From contig CAWCUU010000001.1 in assembly GCA_963798855.1 (NCBI GenBank), forward strand, positions 434,001-498,000: a stretch of 64,000 nucleotides of DNA. Direction: 5' to 3'. The translations under genes were made by a program, and so were the position numbers. Below are positions 9,790-19,080 of this stretch, one piece after another (the first letter of the stretch is position 1; each line of letters starts with the position of its first letter). Under the pieces are notes generated by a model. It did not search any database. It was not told the DNA's origin and saw only the letters and a list, made by a program, of their open reading frames with translations. The stretch is from CAWCUU01 sp963798855. GTDB lineage: Bacteria; Gemmatimonadota; Gemmatimonadetes; Longimicrobiales; RSA9.

Positions 9790-11119
9790 ATGGGCAACGC
9801 CGGTTGGAAGGGTTCCCCGCAACGAGGCGGACGGGTGGCTGACGTCGAGGTGCGCCCGAGCACGGGCGACGACGGCGGTGCGGAACAGCCGGTCAGAATG
9901 GACATTGTCCTGCTGGTGGCCTTGACGCCGCTGCTGTTCGTCTATATGCCGCGACCGACAAGCGGCGCGCAATTCCTGTCCTACCCGGCCCTGGCGATCG
10001 TACTCGGCATCTGCATCCTGCCGATCGCTCGGCCTCCTAGCGTCAACCGCCGACTCGCGACAATGGCGTTGTTGCTGCTCGCATCGAGCGCCGCGGTCAC
10101 GCTCTCGCTCCTGTTCAACGTCTCCAGCATCCGAGCCCTCGCCGTCGTCGAAGTACTCAAGCCCGCATTTTTCGTCGTGCTGCTCGTCTATGGCTATTTC
10201 GTCGCGCGGACGAGCACGACCGTCGAGCTGCGCAAAGGGCTGTTGGTTGCGGCGGAGCTGATCATTGTGGGGCAGGCGATCGTCGGGCTCGCTCAGCTCG
10301 CTGGGTCCGACATCTTCAGCATCCTCTACGCGCAGGAGAAGACGAGGCCCTGGGGCGGGCTCGTCAGAATCACCGGGACGGTGGGCAACCCCAACTTCCT
10401 GGCGTGGCTGGTGGCGCAGTCCTCGATCATCATCATGGTCTGCCGCAGAACGGCATGGCGCTACGCCTGGCTGGTCCTGACGGCCGCCCTCATCGTCCTG
10501 GCCGGCTCCCGGACGATGCTCGTGCTGTATCCGGCGATGGTGCTCGTTCCGTTGGCGCGGTCTCGGTACCGGGGCCGCCGGAATCTTTTTCGCGCCGTCG
10601 CGCTCGCTGGCGTCTTGCTGGTCGCCTTCCTGCTGCTGATCTACTTCGCCAGCCGACAGCTTCCCTATCTCGCTCAGCTCCGTCTTGCATTTTCGTCGCG
10701 GTCGCTTGCGAGCATTCACTCGTTCGCGAGGCGGCTCTCGCAATGGCGGGAGGTTTGGACCGCCTTCGCCGGCGCGGCGGATTGGAGGCTGATCTTCGGT
10801 CTGGGCTCGAGACCTCACGCGAGTGGTCGACAACGATTACCTCTACGTGGCATCGCGAACCGGGCTGGTGGGACTCGTCCTCCACCTCGCCATCCTGTCC
10901 ACCGCGGCGGTGGGGTTCGCGCGGACGCGAGTGGAATACGTCGGATTGATCGGAGCCGAATACCTGCTGTTCGCAATGATTCTCGGATTTCTCGCCGATA
11001 CCCTCGGGGGGTGGGGCTATCCGATCCTGCTCTTTTTCTATCTCGGCCTGGCAATGGGCAATGCAGGCCCTATTCGCGGTCTGGAGGACGGAGGCGTGGC
11101 TCGATGGGCCGCGATCTAG
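9790..11119 (+). pseudogene. Wzy-like O-antigen polymerase / ligase-family membrane protein, one frameshift
   Basis: The first frame starts at ATG 9790 (a later ATG at 9898 is also possible) and encodes many hydrophobic helices. It includes the family-typical segment GLVRITGTVGNPNFLAWLVA and, after the long periplasmic loop, SQWREVWTAFAGAADWRLIFGLG. Near 10811-10820 the sense moves one base to VVDNDYLYVASRTGLVGLVLHL, the conserved Wzy/WaaL motif, and runs to the stop at 11119. Rejoined, it gives about 440 residues with 11-12 helices. An intact copy would polymerise repeat units delivered by Wzx. The last 16 bases overlap the next glycosyltransferase start at 11104. Confidence 0.75.
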
Positions 11120-12319
11120 CCCCGGCGTCCGGGTCCGAGCGGCGACGGCCACGGGTGGTCATCGTCGCGCCGGTTCATGGGTTCGCCGACGTCCGCGTCT
11201 TCCAGAAGGAGGCGATCACCCTGGCGGCGCATGGGTACCGCGTCGCTCTGCTGGCGCGGCCGAGCGGCGCGCTCGGATCGACGGCGTCTCGGTCTACCCC
11301 GTACCGCGATACCGAGGGCGACTGCAGCGATTCCTAAAGCTCGGCGCGGTGTTCCTGGAGGCGTTGCGCCTAAAGGGCGACGTGTATCACCTCCACAACC
11401 CCGACACCCTGCCGATCGCGATTGCACTTCATCTCCTGCGCCGACGCGTCATATACGACACGCACGAGGATTTCTCCCGGCGAATCCGGCAACGCTCATG
11501 GATCCGCGGCTGTTGCGGCCGCTGGTCGCCACGGTCGTGTCGTGGGCAGAGGCGTTCGTAGGACGCCGGGTCGACGTTGCTATCGCCACCCAGCCGCTCG
11601 TGTGCGCGCGCCTGGGCCGCCGATGCGTGCTCGTCGAGAACGCGCCGCTCACGACCGGCAGGATGATCGAGCGGGCACGAGCCGGAGCGGAACGGATTCG
11701 TCCGGATCCGGACATCTTCCGACTCATCTATGTCGGGCTCGTATCGGCGGTGCGGGGGCTCTTTACAATGCTGGAAGCCTTGACCATCGCGAACCGGTCG
11801 GCGCGCTGCCGACTCTGGCTCATCGGTCCCGGACCGCGCGACGAGCTCTCGCGGGCCCAAGGCCACCCGGGCTGGACGTACGTGGATTACGCGGGTCCGC
11901 GGGCGCAGGCCGAGGCATTCGCGCACATCATCCGATCCGACGTCGGCCTGGCGACGCTTCACGACGCCGGCGACCATCGCTCGAGCAGCCCGAACAAGCT
12001 ATTCGAATACCTCGTCTTCTCCGTCCCTTTCATTGCCAGTGATTTCCCCTCCTGGCGAGAGAGGTTCGGAGATGTCGAAGCCGGGTTCTTCGTCCCTCCA
12101 GGCATGGTCCAGCCTCTCGCCGAAACAATGGTGTGGTGCGCGAGGCACCGGGCTGAATGCGCCAGGAGGGGCCGCGCGGGAGAGGCTTTCGTGACACTCT
12201 ACAACTGGGAGGCCGAGAGCCGGAAGCTGCTGCAAGTCTACTCGCGAATCCTGGCCGATCCTGCGCAACCGGCCAGCGAATCGAGGCATCTGGAACGGCT
12301 CACCTCTTCCAAGCGGTAA
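11104..12319 (+). pseudogene. GT4-family glycosyltransferase, two frameshifts
   Basis: From ATG 11104 the first frame gives RPRVVIVAPVHGFADVRVFQ and KEAITLAAHGYRVALLAR. Near 11260-11270 the sense moves to another frame (IDGVSVYPVPRYRGRLQRF, then DVYHLHNPDTLPIAIALHLL and IYDTHEDFS). Near 11480-11490 it moves again to the frame that ends at 12319 (LIYVGLVSAVRGLFTMLEAL, SSSPNKLFEYLVFSVPFIAS). The last motif is the donor-binding region with its Glu. Rejoined length is about 405 residues. The HNPDTL and DTHED motifs resemble WcaL/capsular GT4 enzymes. The intact gene at 12330 follows 10 bases later. Confidence 0.7.
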
Positions 12320-12329
12320 AGGAGCGACG

Positions 12330-13655
12330 GTGCCACGAAGCGGGACTTCAACGGAGGGACGGCGGCGCGCTAGGACCGGTCTTCAAGGCGGCGAGGCTGA
12401 GCCGCTACGCATCGGCTACCTCAATCAAGAGTTTTATCCGCAGGTTGGCGCCGGTCCGGCACGCATCGCCGAACTCGGCGCCCAATGGCGTGCGGCCGGG
12501 GCCGAGGTCACGGTGATCACCGGGATGCCCACGAGAAGGATTCCCGGCGAGCGCAAAGGAGACGTGCATCGAAGGTATCGAGGCCGTCTGTTCATGGAGG
12601 AAGAGCATGAACGGCTGCGGGTTCTTCGATCGTGGCTGTACCCGAACCGAAGTCACGGGATCGGCCCCACGTTGCTGAACAACGGCTCCTTCATGATCAC
12701 CGCCGCATTCAACGGGCTGGCGCGTGCGAGACCGCTGGATGTCCTCGTCTCCAGCGCTCCCCCGTTCCTGTCCCAGATCGCGGGCGAGACGATCCGACTG
12801 ATCCGGCGGGTGCCGACGGTGCTCGAGATCCGCGACCTGTGGCCGGATTACCTCATGGAGATGGGAATCCTGCCCGAGGGGCTGGCCACGCGCGCCCTGT
12901 TCGGACTCGAACGATGGCTCCTTCGGCACTCCGACCGGGTCGTCGTGGTGACGGAGTCGTTTCGCCGCCGGGTCGAAGCCAAGGGCGTGCCGCCGGATCG
13001 CATCGATGTGATCCCCAACGGTGTGGACGTCCAGTTCTATCGCTACATCTCCGACGCTCCGCCGCTGCAAGCGCTTCGCCGACGGGGGCCAGGCGACTTC
13101 GTCGTCGGTTACCTCGGCAACTTCGGCGCGGGTCAGGATCTACGAACGCTGGTCGATGCTGCGGCGATCCTGCAGCGGACGGACCCAGGCGTGCGAATGG
13201 TGCTCGCCGGCGATGGCAGGGAGAAGGACCGGGTCGTCGCGCACGCGCGCGAGGTCGGAGTCGCCGGACTGGAGATCCTCCCGAGCATCCCGAAGGCGGA
13301 CACGCCCGGCTTCTACTCGGCGTGCGACATTTGCGTCGTTCCCCTCGCTCCGCTACGAGTGCTCGAGGACACGATCGCCTCAAAGGTCTTCGAGGTGCTG
13401 GCATGCGAGCGCCCGGTGGTGGCATCGGTGGCGGGCGAGACCGCTAGAATCGTTAGAGAGAGCGGAGCCGGGCTCGTCGCTGCGCCGGGGGGCGCCGAGG
13501 GCATCGCGGCGGCGATCCGGCGGCTGAGATCGCGATCGGATGAGGAGCGCAGGGATCTCGGCTCTCGGGGCCGCCGATACGTGGAGCAGAGGTACGATCG
13601 CGGCGTGCTGGCGCGCCGCTATCTGGAAATCCTGCGTACTGCGGCCAGGAAGTAG
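12330..13655 (+). CDS. GT4-family glycosyltransferase (WbuB/WcaI-like)
   Basis: An intact 441-residue glycosyltransferase. It starts at GTG 12330, six bases after the strong ribosome site AAAGGAG (12318-12324). The N-terminal domain has IGYLNQEFYPQVGAGPARI, a WbuB-type opening, and VLEIRDLWPDYLMEMGIL. The C-terminal GT-B domain has VVGYLGNFGAGQDLRTLVDA, VRMVLAGDGREKDRV and the donor site SKVFEVLACERPVVAS. The first 26 or so residues are basic and poorly conserved, so translation may also begin later. The role is addition of one sugar (in WbuB, N-acetyl-L-fucosamine or similar) to the undecaprenyl-linked unit; donor is unproven here. Confidence 0.8.
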   Translation: MPRSGTSTEGRRRARTGLQGGEAEPLRIGYLNQEFYPQVGAGPARIAELGAQWRAAGAEVTVITGMPTRRIPGERKGDVHRRYRGRLFMEEEHERLRVLRSWLYPNRSHGIGPTLLNNGSFMITAAFNGLARARPLDVLVSSAPPFLSQIAGETIRLIRRVPTVLEIRDLWPDYLMEMGILPEGLATRALFGLERWLLRHSDRVVVVTESFRRRVEAKGVPPDRIDVIPNGVDVQFYRYISDAPPLQALRRRGPGDFVVGYLGNFGAGQDLRTLVDAAAILQRTDPGVRMVLAGDGREKDRVVAHAREVGVAGLEILPSIPKADTPGFYSACDICVVPLAPLRVLEDTIASKVFEVLACERPVVASVAGETARIVRESGAGLVAAPGGAEGIAAAIRRLRSRSDEERRDLGSRGRRYVEQRYDRGVLARRYLEILRTAARK

Positions 13656-14227
13656 CGGGGCCCGGCCGCAAGCCATGCTCTTGTCCAAGCGCCCCGTCGA
13701 CCTCAACCGGCACGCACCGTGGAAACCGACCAGCTCCTCCGCAACGCGTTGCGCAACCGCGGCCACATCGCGGTGCTGGCCGGATTTCGTGCGATCATTG
13801 ACGAGCACCGAGAGTTCGCGGATGTGCGGAAGATGGCCAGGCTTTGCATGAGAAATGTCACGACGCTGGCTGGCATCTTGTTCCGGTGGATCGGGAGTCC
13901 GGGGAGGCGGCGTGCGCTCGCCGGAGCGCGGGGAACTCTTCAGCCCCTCGAGGCTCAGCACCCTACCTATTCCCGGTTGTGGGCCCTGCGGGGCCACCGT
14001 AGGTTTTGCCCGTTCGGTGCGAGCGGCTGCCTGATCGTCCCGCCGCGGACAAGTGGTCCCGCGACGTCGCGTGCAGCTGCCGTGAAAGCTGTACTGCGCC
14101 TGCAGCCGGGTTCCGGCCCGGCGCGGGCAATTCAGGAACGACAAGATTCGCGGTTCGCAGACTGTGCCGTCGAAGTGCTGCCACATCCGCACGTTCCGCG
14201 GCCAATAAGGCGGAGGCTCCACGGCTC
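13656..14227 (+). other. Intergenic stretch with a TPR-gene relic and no other gene
   Basis: The 572 bases between the glycosyltransferase and the oxidoreductase hold no intact gene. Only bases 13719-13852 are recognisable (see the TPR relic). The rest, including 13860-14200, gives open frames without family signatures on either strand. A purine-rich ribosome site (AAGGCGGAGG, about 14208-14217) just before 14228 serves the next gene. Confidence 0.55.
13719..13852 (+). pseudogene. Relic of a TPR protein N-terminus, paralogous to the gene at 17301
   Basis: From GTG 13719 the frame reads ETDQLLRNALRNRGHIAVLA followed by a segment ending EFADVRKMARLCM. The intact TPR protein at 17301 starts with the corresponding segments LDHLLERGRTAFRTRDYIAA and EFADVRNMAGLCL. 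More than half of about 43 positions agree, with one short gap, and the DNA also aligns. Similarity stops at about 13852, after which no TPR repeat is seen. It is best read as the left-over start of a second TPR gene. Confidence 0.6.
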
Positions 14228-15292
14228 GTGTTGACGATTGCTCTGGTCGGGTGCGGTCGCATTGCAGAGCGGCACGCATCCCTTCTCAGCGAAGGTCGGA
14301 TCGACGGGGCTCGGCTCGGGCCGGTGTGCGACATCCGGTCCGATCGCGCCGACGCGGTCGGACGGAACTACGGCGTGCCCGCCTATTCGGATTTCCACGA
14401 GATGATGCGAGACAAGGGCACCGAGATCGACGTGGTCTCCGTCTTGACGCCGAGTGGATACCATGCCGACCACGTGTGCGAGCTCGCTATCTACGGAAAG
14501 CACATCGTCGTCGAGAAGCCGATGGCGCTCACGCTCGATGATGCCGACCGGATGATCCGTGTCTGCGACGAGCGGGGCATCCGCCTGTTCGTCGTGAAGC
14601 AGAACCGCTTCAATCTTCCCGTCCGCAAACTCAGGGAGGCCCTGGATGCGGGGCGCTTCGGTCGCCTGGTACTCGGGACGGTCCGGGTACGCTGGTGCCG
14701 TACCCAAGACTATTACGATCAGGATGCTTGGCGTGGAACGTGGGCGCTGGACGGTGGCGTGGTCGCCAATCAGGCGAGCCACCACGTCGATCTCCTGGAA
14801 TGGATGCTGGGCGATGTCAACAGTGTCTACGCGGTCGGGGCGACCCAGCTCGTCGACATCGAAGCGGAGGACACGGCGGTGGCCACTCTACGATTTCGAA
14901 ATGGGGCGATCGGCGTGGTGGAGGCCACGACGGCGACGCGGCCCCGCGATCTCGAAGGCTCGCTATCGCTCCTTGGCGAGCGGGGAACGGTTGAGATCGG
15001 CGGCTTCGCCGTCAACGAGATCCGACACTGGGAGTTCGCGGACCCTTTGCCGGCGGATGGGGATGTCCTCGAGCGATTCTCGGTGAATCCTCCAAACATC
15101 TACGGTTTCGGACATCAGGCATATTACGAGCACGTCGTGGCCTGTATCCGCGATAAGCGCCGCCAGCTCGTGGACGGGCTCGAGGGCCGACGGAGCCTCG
15201 AGCTCATCTCGGCGATCTACGAATCAATCGAGACGGGTCGAGAGGTGCCGCTCCGCTTCAGTCCGCGCAAATGTCGTCTTGGACTGCGATGA
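14228..15292 (+). CDS. Gfo/Idh/MocA-family oxidoreductase (WbpB/WlbA-like nucleotide-sugar 3-dehydrogenase)
   Basis: A 354-residue NAD(P)-dependent dehydrogenase from GTG 14228, preceded by GGAGG at 14213-14217. The dinucleotide site is ALVGCGRIAERH (residues 5-16). The conserved EKP triad is at 96-98 and the catalytic region GGVVANQASHHVDLLEWMLG is at about 177-196. This subfamily, WbpB/WlbA, oxidises C3 of UDP-N-acetylglucosaminuronate. The next two genes are an acetyltransferase and a DegT aminotransferase, exactly the partners (WbpD, WbpE) needed to make a 2,3-diacetamido uronic acid. The function is inferred from that neighbourhood. The gene overlaps the next by ATGA. Confidence 0.8.
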   Translation: MLTIALVGCGRIAERHASLLSEGRIDGARLGPVCDIRSDRADAVGRNYGVPAYSDFHEMMRDKGTEIDVVSVLTPSGYHADHVCELAIYGKHIVVEKPMALTLDDADRMIRVCDERGIRLFVVKQNRFNLPVRKLREALDAGRFGRLVLGTVRVRWCRTQDYYDQDAWRGTWALDGGVVANQASHHVDLLEWMLGDVNSVYAVGATQLVDIEAEDTAVATLRFRNGAIGVVEATTATRPRDLEGSLSLLGERGTVEIGGFAVNEIRHWEFADPLPADGDVLERFSVNPPNIYGFGHQAYYEHVVACIRDKRRQLVDGLEGRRSLELISAIYESIETGREVPLRFSPRKCRLGLR

Positions 15293-15892
15293 GCCGGTCG
15301 ATCGCAGCGACTGCAGTCGTCTACGCGAACGTGGTCCTCGGCGCCGACGTCGTGGTCGAGGAGTACTGCATCATCGGAGTTCCGGTCGAAGGCGCGGCCG
15401 ACGAACCGACGACGATCGGGGATGGAGCACTGATCCGGTCCCATACCGTGATCTACGCGGGGAATCGGATAGGTCATCGCTTCCGAACGGGGAACAAGGC
15501 CAACATCCGCGAGCTAAACCGGATCGGAAACGACGTCAGCATCGGTACTCTCGCGGTGGTGGAGCATCACGTCGAGAATGGGCAATCGCGTGCGCATCCA
15601 CTCGCAGGCCTTCATCCCGGAGTTCTCGATACTGGAAGACGAAGCCTGGATCGGTCCGAACGCGGTGCTGACGAACGCGAAGTATCCCGGAGCGCCGGAC
15701 GCGAAGGGAGCGCTCCGCGGCCCTCGCGTTTGCCGGCGGGCCAAGATCGGAGCGAACGCCACGCTGCTTCCGGGGGTGGTGATCGGGCCAGGCGCGCTCG
15801 TGGGAGCGGGAAGCGTCGTGACAAGGGACACGCCTGCGAACAGTATCGTGGCTGGAAATCCCGCAGAGGTGATCGGTCCCGTCCATTACTGA
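15289..15892 (+). pseudogene. Left-handed beta-helix acetyltransferase (WbpD-like), one frameshift
   Basis: The ATG at 15289 overlaps the stop of the oxidoreductase (ATGA). The first frame gives hexapeptide-repeat sequence (VVYANVVLGADVVVEEYCII, then LIRSHTVIYAGNRIGHRF). Near 15575-15580 it must move one base to continue MGNRVRIHSQAFIPEF, AWIGPNAVLTNAKYPGAPDA and the final coils GANATLLPGVVIGPGALVGA, ending at 15892. Rejoined length is about 200 residues, normal for WbpD-type enzymes that acetylate the 3-amino group of the UDP-sugar. The coding logic of the cluster is preserved apart from the single indel. Confidence 0.75.
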
Positions 15893-15902
15893 GCCGTCGC
15901 AA

Positions 15903-17304
15903 ATGATCAGGTTTCTCGATCTCGAAAAGCAGTATCGTTCGATCGCCCCAGCGATCAATGCCGCAGTCCGCGCTGTGATCGCGGATCAGGCCTTCATCGG
16001 GGGCAAGTACGTCGCGGCGTTCGAGGAGGAATTCGCACGCTTCGTCGGCGGCGGGATCTGCGTGGGAGTCGGAAACGGCACGGATGCGCTGGAGATCGCG
16101 ATCGAAGCGCTATCGCTACCACCGCAAAGCGAGATCATCGTCCCCGCGAACTCGTTCATCGCTACATCGGAGGCGGTGACCAGGGCAGGACACCGAGTTG
16201 TTTTTTGCGACTGCGATCCGGATACCTATACGCTATCCGTCGCCGACTTCGCAGAGCAAATCTCATCCGAGACCAGGGCAGTGATCCCGGTCCATCTTTA
16301 TGGCCAGCCATGCGACATGACGCCGATCCTCGATCTCGCAGCGCGGCACCGGCTGCGCGTGATTGAGGACTGTGCCCAAGCACACGGTGCCGAATACCGA
16401 GGGCGGCGCGTGGGCACATTCGGAGATGCCGCGACGTTCAGCTTCTATCCCGGCAAGAATCTTGGTGCGTACGGCGACGCCGGCGCCATCGTCTGCCGCG
16501 AAGAGGAGTTGGCTTGCCAATGTCGTATGATTGCGAACCACGGTCGGCTGCGGAAATACGAGCATCTCTTTGAGGGTCGGAACTCGCGTCTGGAATGCCA
16601 TCCAGGCGGCCGTTCTCAGTGCCAAGTTGTCGTACCTGCCCGGGTGGAACGAGACACGGAGGGCGATAGCCGAGGAATACCGCGTGCGGCTCGCGGACAT
16701 GAAGGGTGTCATTCTGCCCCGCGAACAGGATTGGGCGCGGCATGTATATCACCTCTTCGTCATCCGTACCCCCGATCGGGATCGGATCCGTGCCCGACTG
16801 GAGCAAGCAGGAATCGAAACGGGCGTACACTATCCGGTCGCCCTGCCGGATCTTCCGGCGTACGCCCACCTGCCCCGGCGAGCCGGCGGCTACGTGGCGT
16901 CTCGACTCGGCGGCGAGGTGCTGAGCTTGCCAATGGGGGATCATCTGGACGCGGAGGACGTCCGGGTCGTCACAGAGACGCTGAGACTCGATTCTCTCCG
17001 AACGGCGGGTGGCCGTCGCCGATATCGAGACGCGATCGGTGTAAGGTCGTTGAACGCGCATCCTGGCATGGTCGCGCGATCGAAATCGGGCAGAGTGGCG
17101 CGCTCGATCTGCCCGTGGCCGCTACGGCAGCCCGAGGAAGCGGCCAGGGGCTTCATCCACGCGACGGACCGTCGCTTCGCTCGGGCGGCCCTGCTCGGAC
17201 GCTTCCCGACTGAGAGAAAAAACGCTCTGGCGCCGCGCGACGGTGTCGTGGCTCTTGGGTGTTCCGTTGTGAGTCGCTCCCCGAAACCGGTCATGAACCC
17301 ATGA
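15903..17304 (+). pseudogene. DegT/DnrJ/EryC1 PLP-dependent sugar aminotransferase (WbpE-like), one frameshift and an unusual 3' extension
   Basis: From ATG 15903 the protein shows the DegT fold: GNGTDALEIAIEAL, VIPVHLYGQPCDM, IEDCAQAHGAEYRG and the PLP lysine in FSFYPGKNLGAYGDAGAI. Near 16590-16600 a frame change links NSRLE to NAIQAAVLSAKLSYLPGWNE, and the enzyme continues to about 16985 (EDVRVVTETLRL), where family members normally end. The frame stays open another 105 codons through low-similarity sequence to a stop at 17302-17304, overlapping the TPR gene start. So both an internal indel and loss of the normal stop are likely. It would aminate the 3-keto sugar made by the oxidoreductase at 14228. 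Confidence 0.75.
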
Positions 17305-18032
17305 AACCCACCCTCGACCACCTCCTCGAACGCGGCCGCACGGCGTTCCGCACGCGCGACTACATCGCGGCGCTCGCCGACTTCCGCGCCGTCCTCGAGG
17401 AGCATCCGGAGTTCGCCGACGTTCGCAACATGGCCGGGCTGTGCCTCAGCCTGCTCGGTCAGCCCGAGAACGCGCTGGTGGAGTTCGAGCGGGCGGTCGC
17501 CGTGAACGAGGGCTACATCGAGGCGCACCTGAATCGGGCGATCACGCTGAACGAGCTCGGTCGCTACGAGGAGGGGCGCGCCGCGTTCGAGGCGGCCAGC
17601 CGGCACGAAGGCGCGATCGGCGGGCGCTTCCCTGCGGCCGTGTCCGCGCGGCTGGCGAACGGGCACATGAACCTCGGGGACCTGTACCTCGAGGGTGGGG
17701 CCGCGGAGGCCGCGATCGAGCAGTATCGCACCGCGCTTTCGATGCGTCCGGAGTTCCACGACGTGCGAAACAGGCTGGCGGAGGCGCTGATGCGGCTCGA
17801 GCGGTGGGAGGCCGCCGAGGCCGAGCTGCGGACCGTCCTGGACGGCAACCCGCACTTCCTGGCTGCGCGACTCAATCTGGGCCTCGTGCACTATCACTCG
17901 GGCGATCGCGAGAAGGCGCGTCTGCACTGGGAGCGCGTGCTGCAGGAGGCGCCGGACAGCTCGCACGCGCGCGCCTACCTTTCGCTGCTGCGAAGCGAAT
18001 CCGCGCCGCGTACAGGTCCGTCTGGCGAGTAG
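17301..18032 (+). CDS. Tetratricopeptide-repeat protein
   Basis: A 243-residue TPR protein from ATG 17301; the frame is open upstream to 17259 but that part reads into the aminotransferase tail. At least five helix-turn-helix repeats are visible, for example YIAALADFRAVLEEHPEFAD, NALVEFERAVAVNEGYIEAH, AIEQYRTALSMRPEFHDVRN, and AARLNLGLVHYHSGDREKAR. No signal peptide or membrane helix is present, so it is probably cytoplasmic and acts in protein-protein contacts. It opens a row of three TPR-type proteins ending in BamD. A decayed copy of its start lies at 13719. Confidence 0.8.
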   Translation: MKPTLDHLLERGRTAFRTRDYIAALADFRAVLEEHPEFADVRNMAGLCLSLLGQPENALVEFERAVAVNEGYIEAHLNRAITLNELGRYEEGRAAFEAASRHEGAIGGRFPAAVSARLANGHMNLGDLYLEGGAAEAAIEQYRTALSMRPEFHDVRNRLAEALMRLERWEAAEAELRTVLDGNPHFLAARLNLGLVHYHSGDREKARLHWERVLQEAPDSSHARAYLSLLRSESAPRTGPSGE

Positions 18033-18061
18033 GCCCTCACCCCCAGTACTTTCCCGGGCTC

Positions 18062-19030
18062 ATGAGAAGAACGGCACGCGCCGCGCTCCTGGCGTTGGCG
18101 GCGGGGCTTCCGCTGCTCGCTTCCGGGTGCCGGCAGGATCAGACGGCGCTGCAGCGCGGTGATCGGCTCTGGGCGGACTCGGCGTACGAGGACGCGCTGG
18201 CGGAGTACCGCCTCGGCTGGGCCCGCCGCCACGACGGCGAGGCGCTCCTCCGGGTGGCCCACACGTACGCGACGACGGGTCAGCTGCAGCGGGCGCGGGA
18301 GACGTACCAGCGGCTGCTCGCGACGGACTCGGACGCCGCGTCGCAGGCGGTCTACGATTTCATCCGGCTCGCGGCGCGAGCGGATTCCGGCGGGGACCGC
18401 CACGGCGTCGCGACGGCGGTGGACGCGGCGCTCACCGTGAATCCGATGCTCGACGTCGAGGCGCTCGCGCCGACGCTCGGCCGCTATTACGCGGACACCG
18501 GCGATCCCGCGCGCGCGGAGCGCTTCTACCAGCGGGCGCTGGTGAGCGCGCCGCCCGACTCGCAGGCGCGCTACCTGTACGAGCTGGGCCGACTCTATCA
18601 GTCGCACGGGGACTGCGGCATGGCGGTGGCGTTCCTTCGCCCCTTCGAGGCGGGCGGCTTCGGCGGCGCGGCCGGCGAGGTGGAGGAGGCGGAGTCGCTG
18701 AAGGACCCGGGCGCGCAGACGGACGGAACCGTGCGGGGCGAAGCGCGCTGGGTGCTGGGGAGCTGTGCATTCGAGCTGGCGAGGCAGGCGCATCAGGACG
18801 GGAGGCTGGGCGACGCCTTGGGGCGGCTGGACACGGTGCTCGGTCTGGGCGTGCCGCGGAACCTGCAGGACCAGGCGTGGTTCGAGCGCGGGGAGATCCT
18901 GTTCGCGCTCGGTCGCAGCGAGGAGGCGCTCGCCGCGTACTACCGGGTGCTGGAGCTGAATCCGGCGGGAGAGGGGCAGCTGGTGGAGCGGGCGCGGCGG
19001 CGGATCGATCAGATCCGTTTCGGGACGTGA
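18062..19030 (+). CDS. TPR-containing lipoprotein
   Basis: From ATG 18062 a 322-residue protein has a basic n-region (MRRTARAA), a hydrophobic core and a lipobox LLASGC with the acylated Cys at about residue 23, followed by RQDQ, so it is probably anchored in a membrane facing the periplasm. The mature part is Ala-rich and helical, with TPR-like units such as ARETYQRLLATDSDAASQAV, ARAERFYQRALVSAPPDSQA and SEEALAAYYRVLELNPAG. It lies 30 bases after the cytoplasmic TPR gene and 50 bases before bamD. No specific function is recognised. Confidence 0.75.
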   Translation: MRRTARAALLALAAGLPLLASGCRQDQTALQRGDRLWADSAYEDALAEYRLGWARRHDGEALLRVAHTYATTGQLQRARETYQRLLATDSDAASQAVYDFIRLAARADSGGDRHGVATAVDAALTVNPMLDVEALAPTLGRYYADTGDPARAERFYQRALVSAPPDSQARYLYELGRLYQSHGDCGMAVAFLRPFEAGGFGGAAGEVEEAESLKDPGAQTDGTVRGEARWVLGSCAFELARQAHQDGRLGDALGRLDTVLGLGVPRNLQDQAWFERGEILFALGRSEEALAAYYRVLELNPAGEGQLVERARRRIDQIRFGT

Positions 19031-19080
19031 TGCTCCCGATCATCGGAAACCCGAGTGGGCGGGGAGTGTAGCAGGCCGGG

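Noticed and set aside
9370..10833. A 487-codon minus-strand open frame opposite the Wzy gene
   Set aside because: The plus strand gives membrane helices and Wzy motifs, whereas the minus frame is Arg/Asp/Gln-rich with no recognisable domain.
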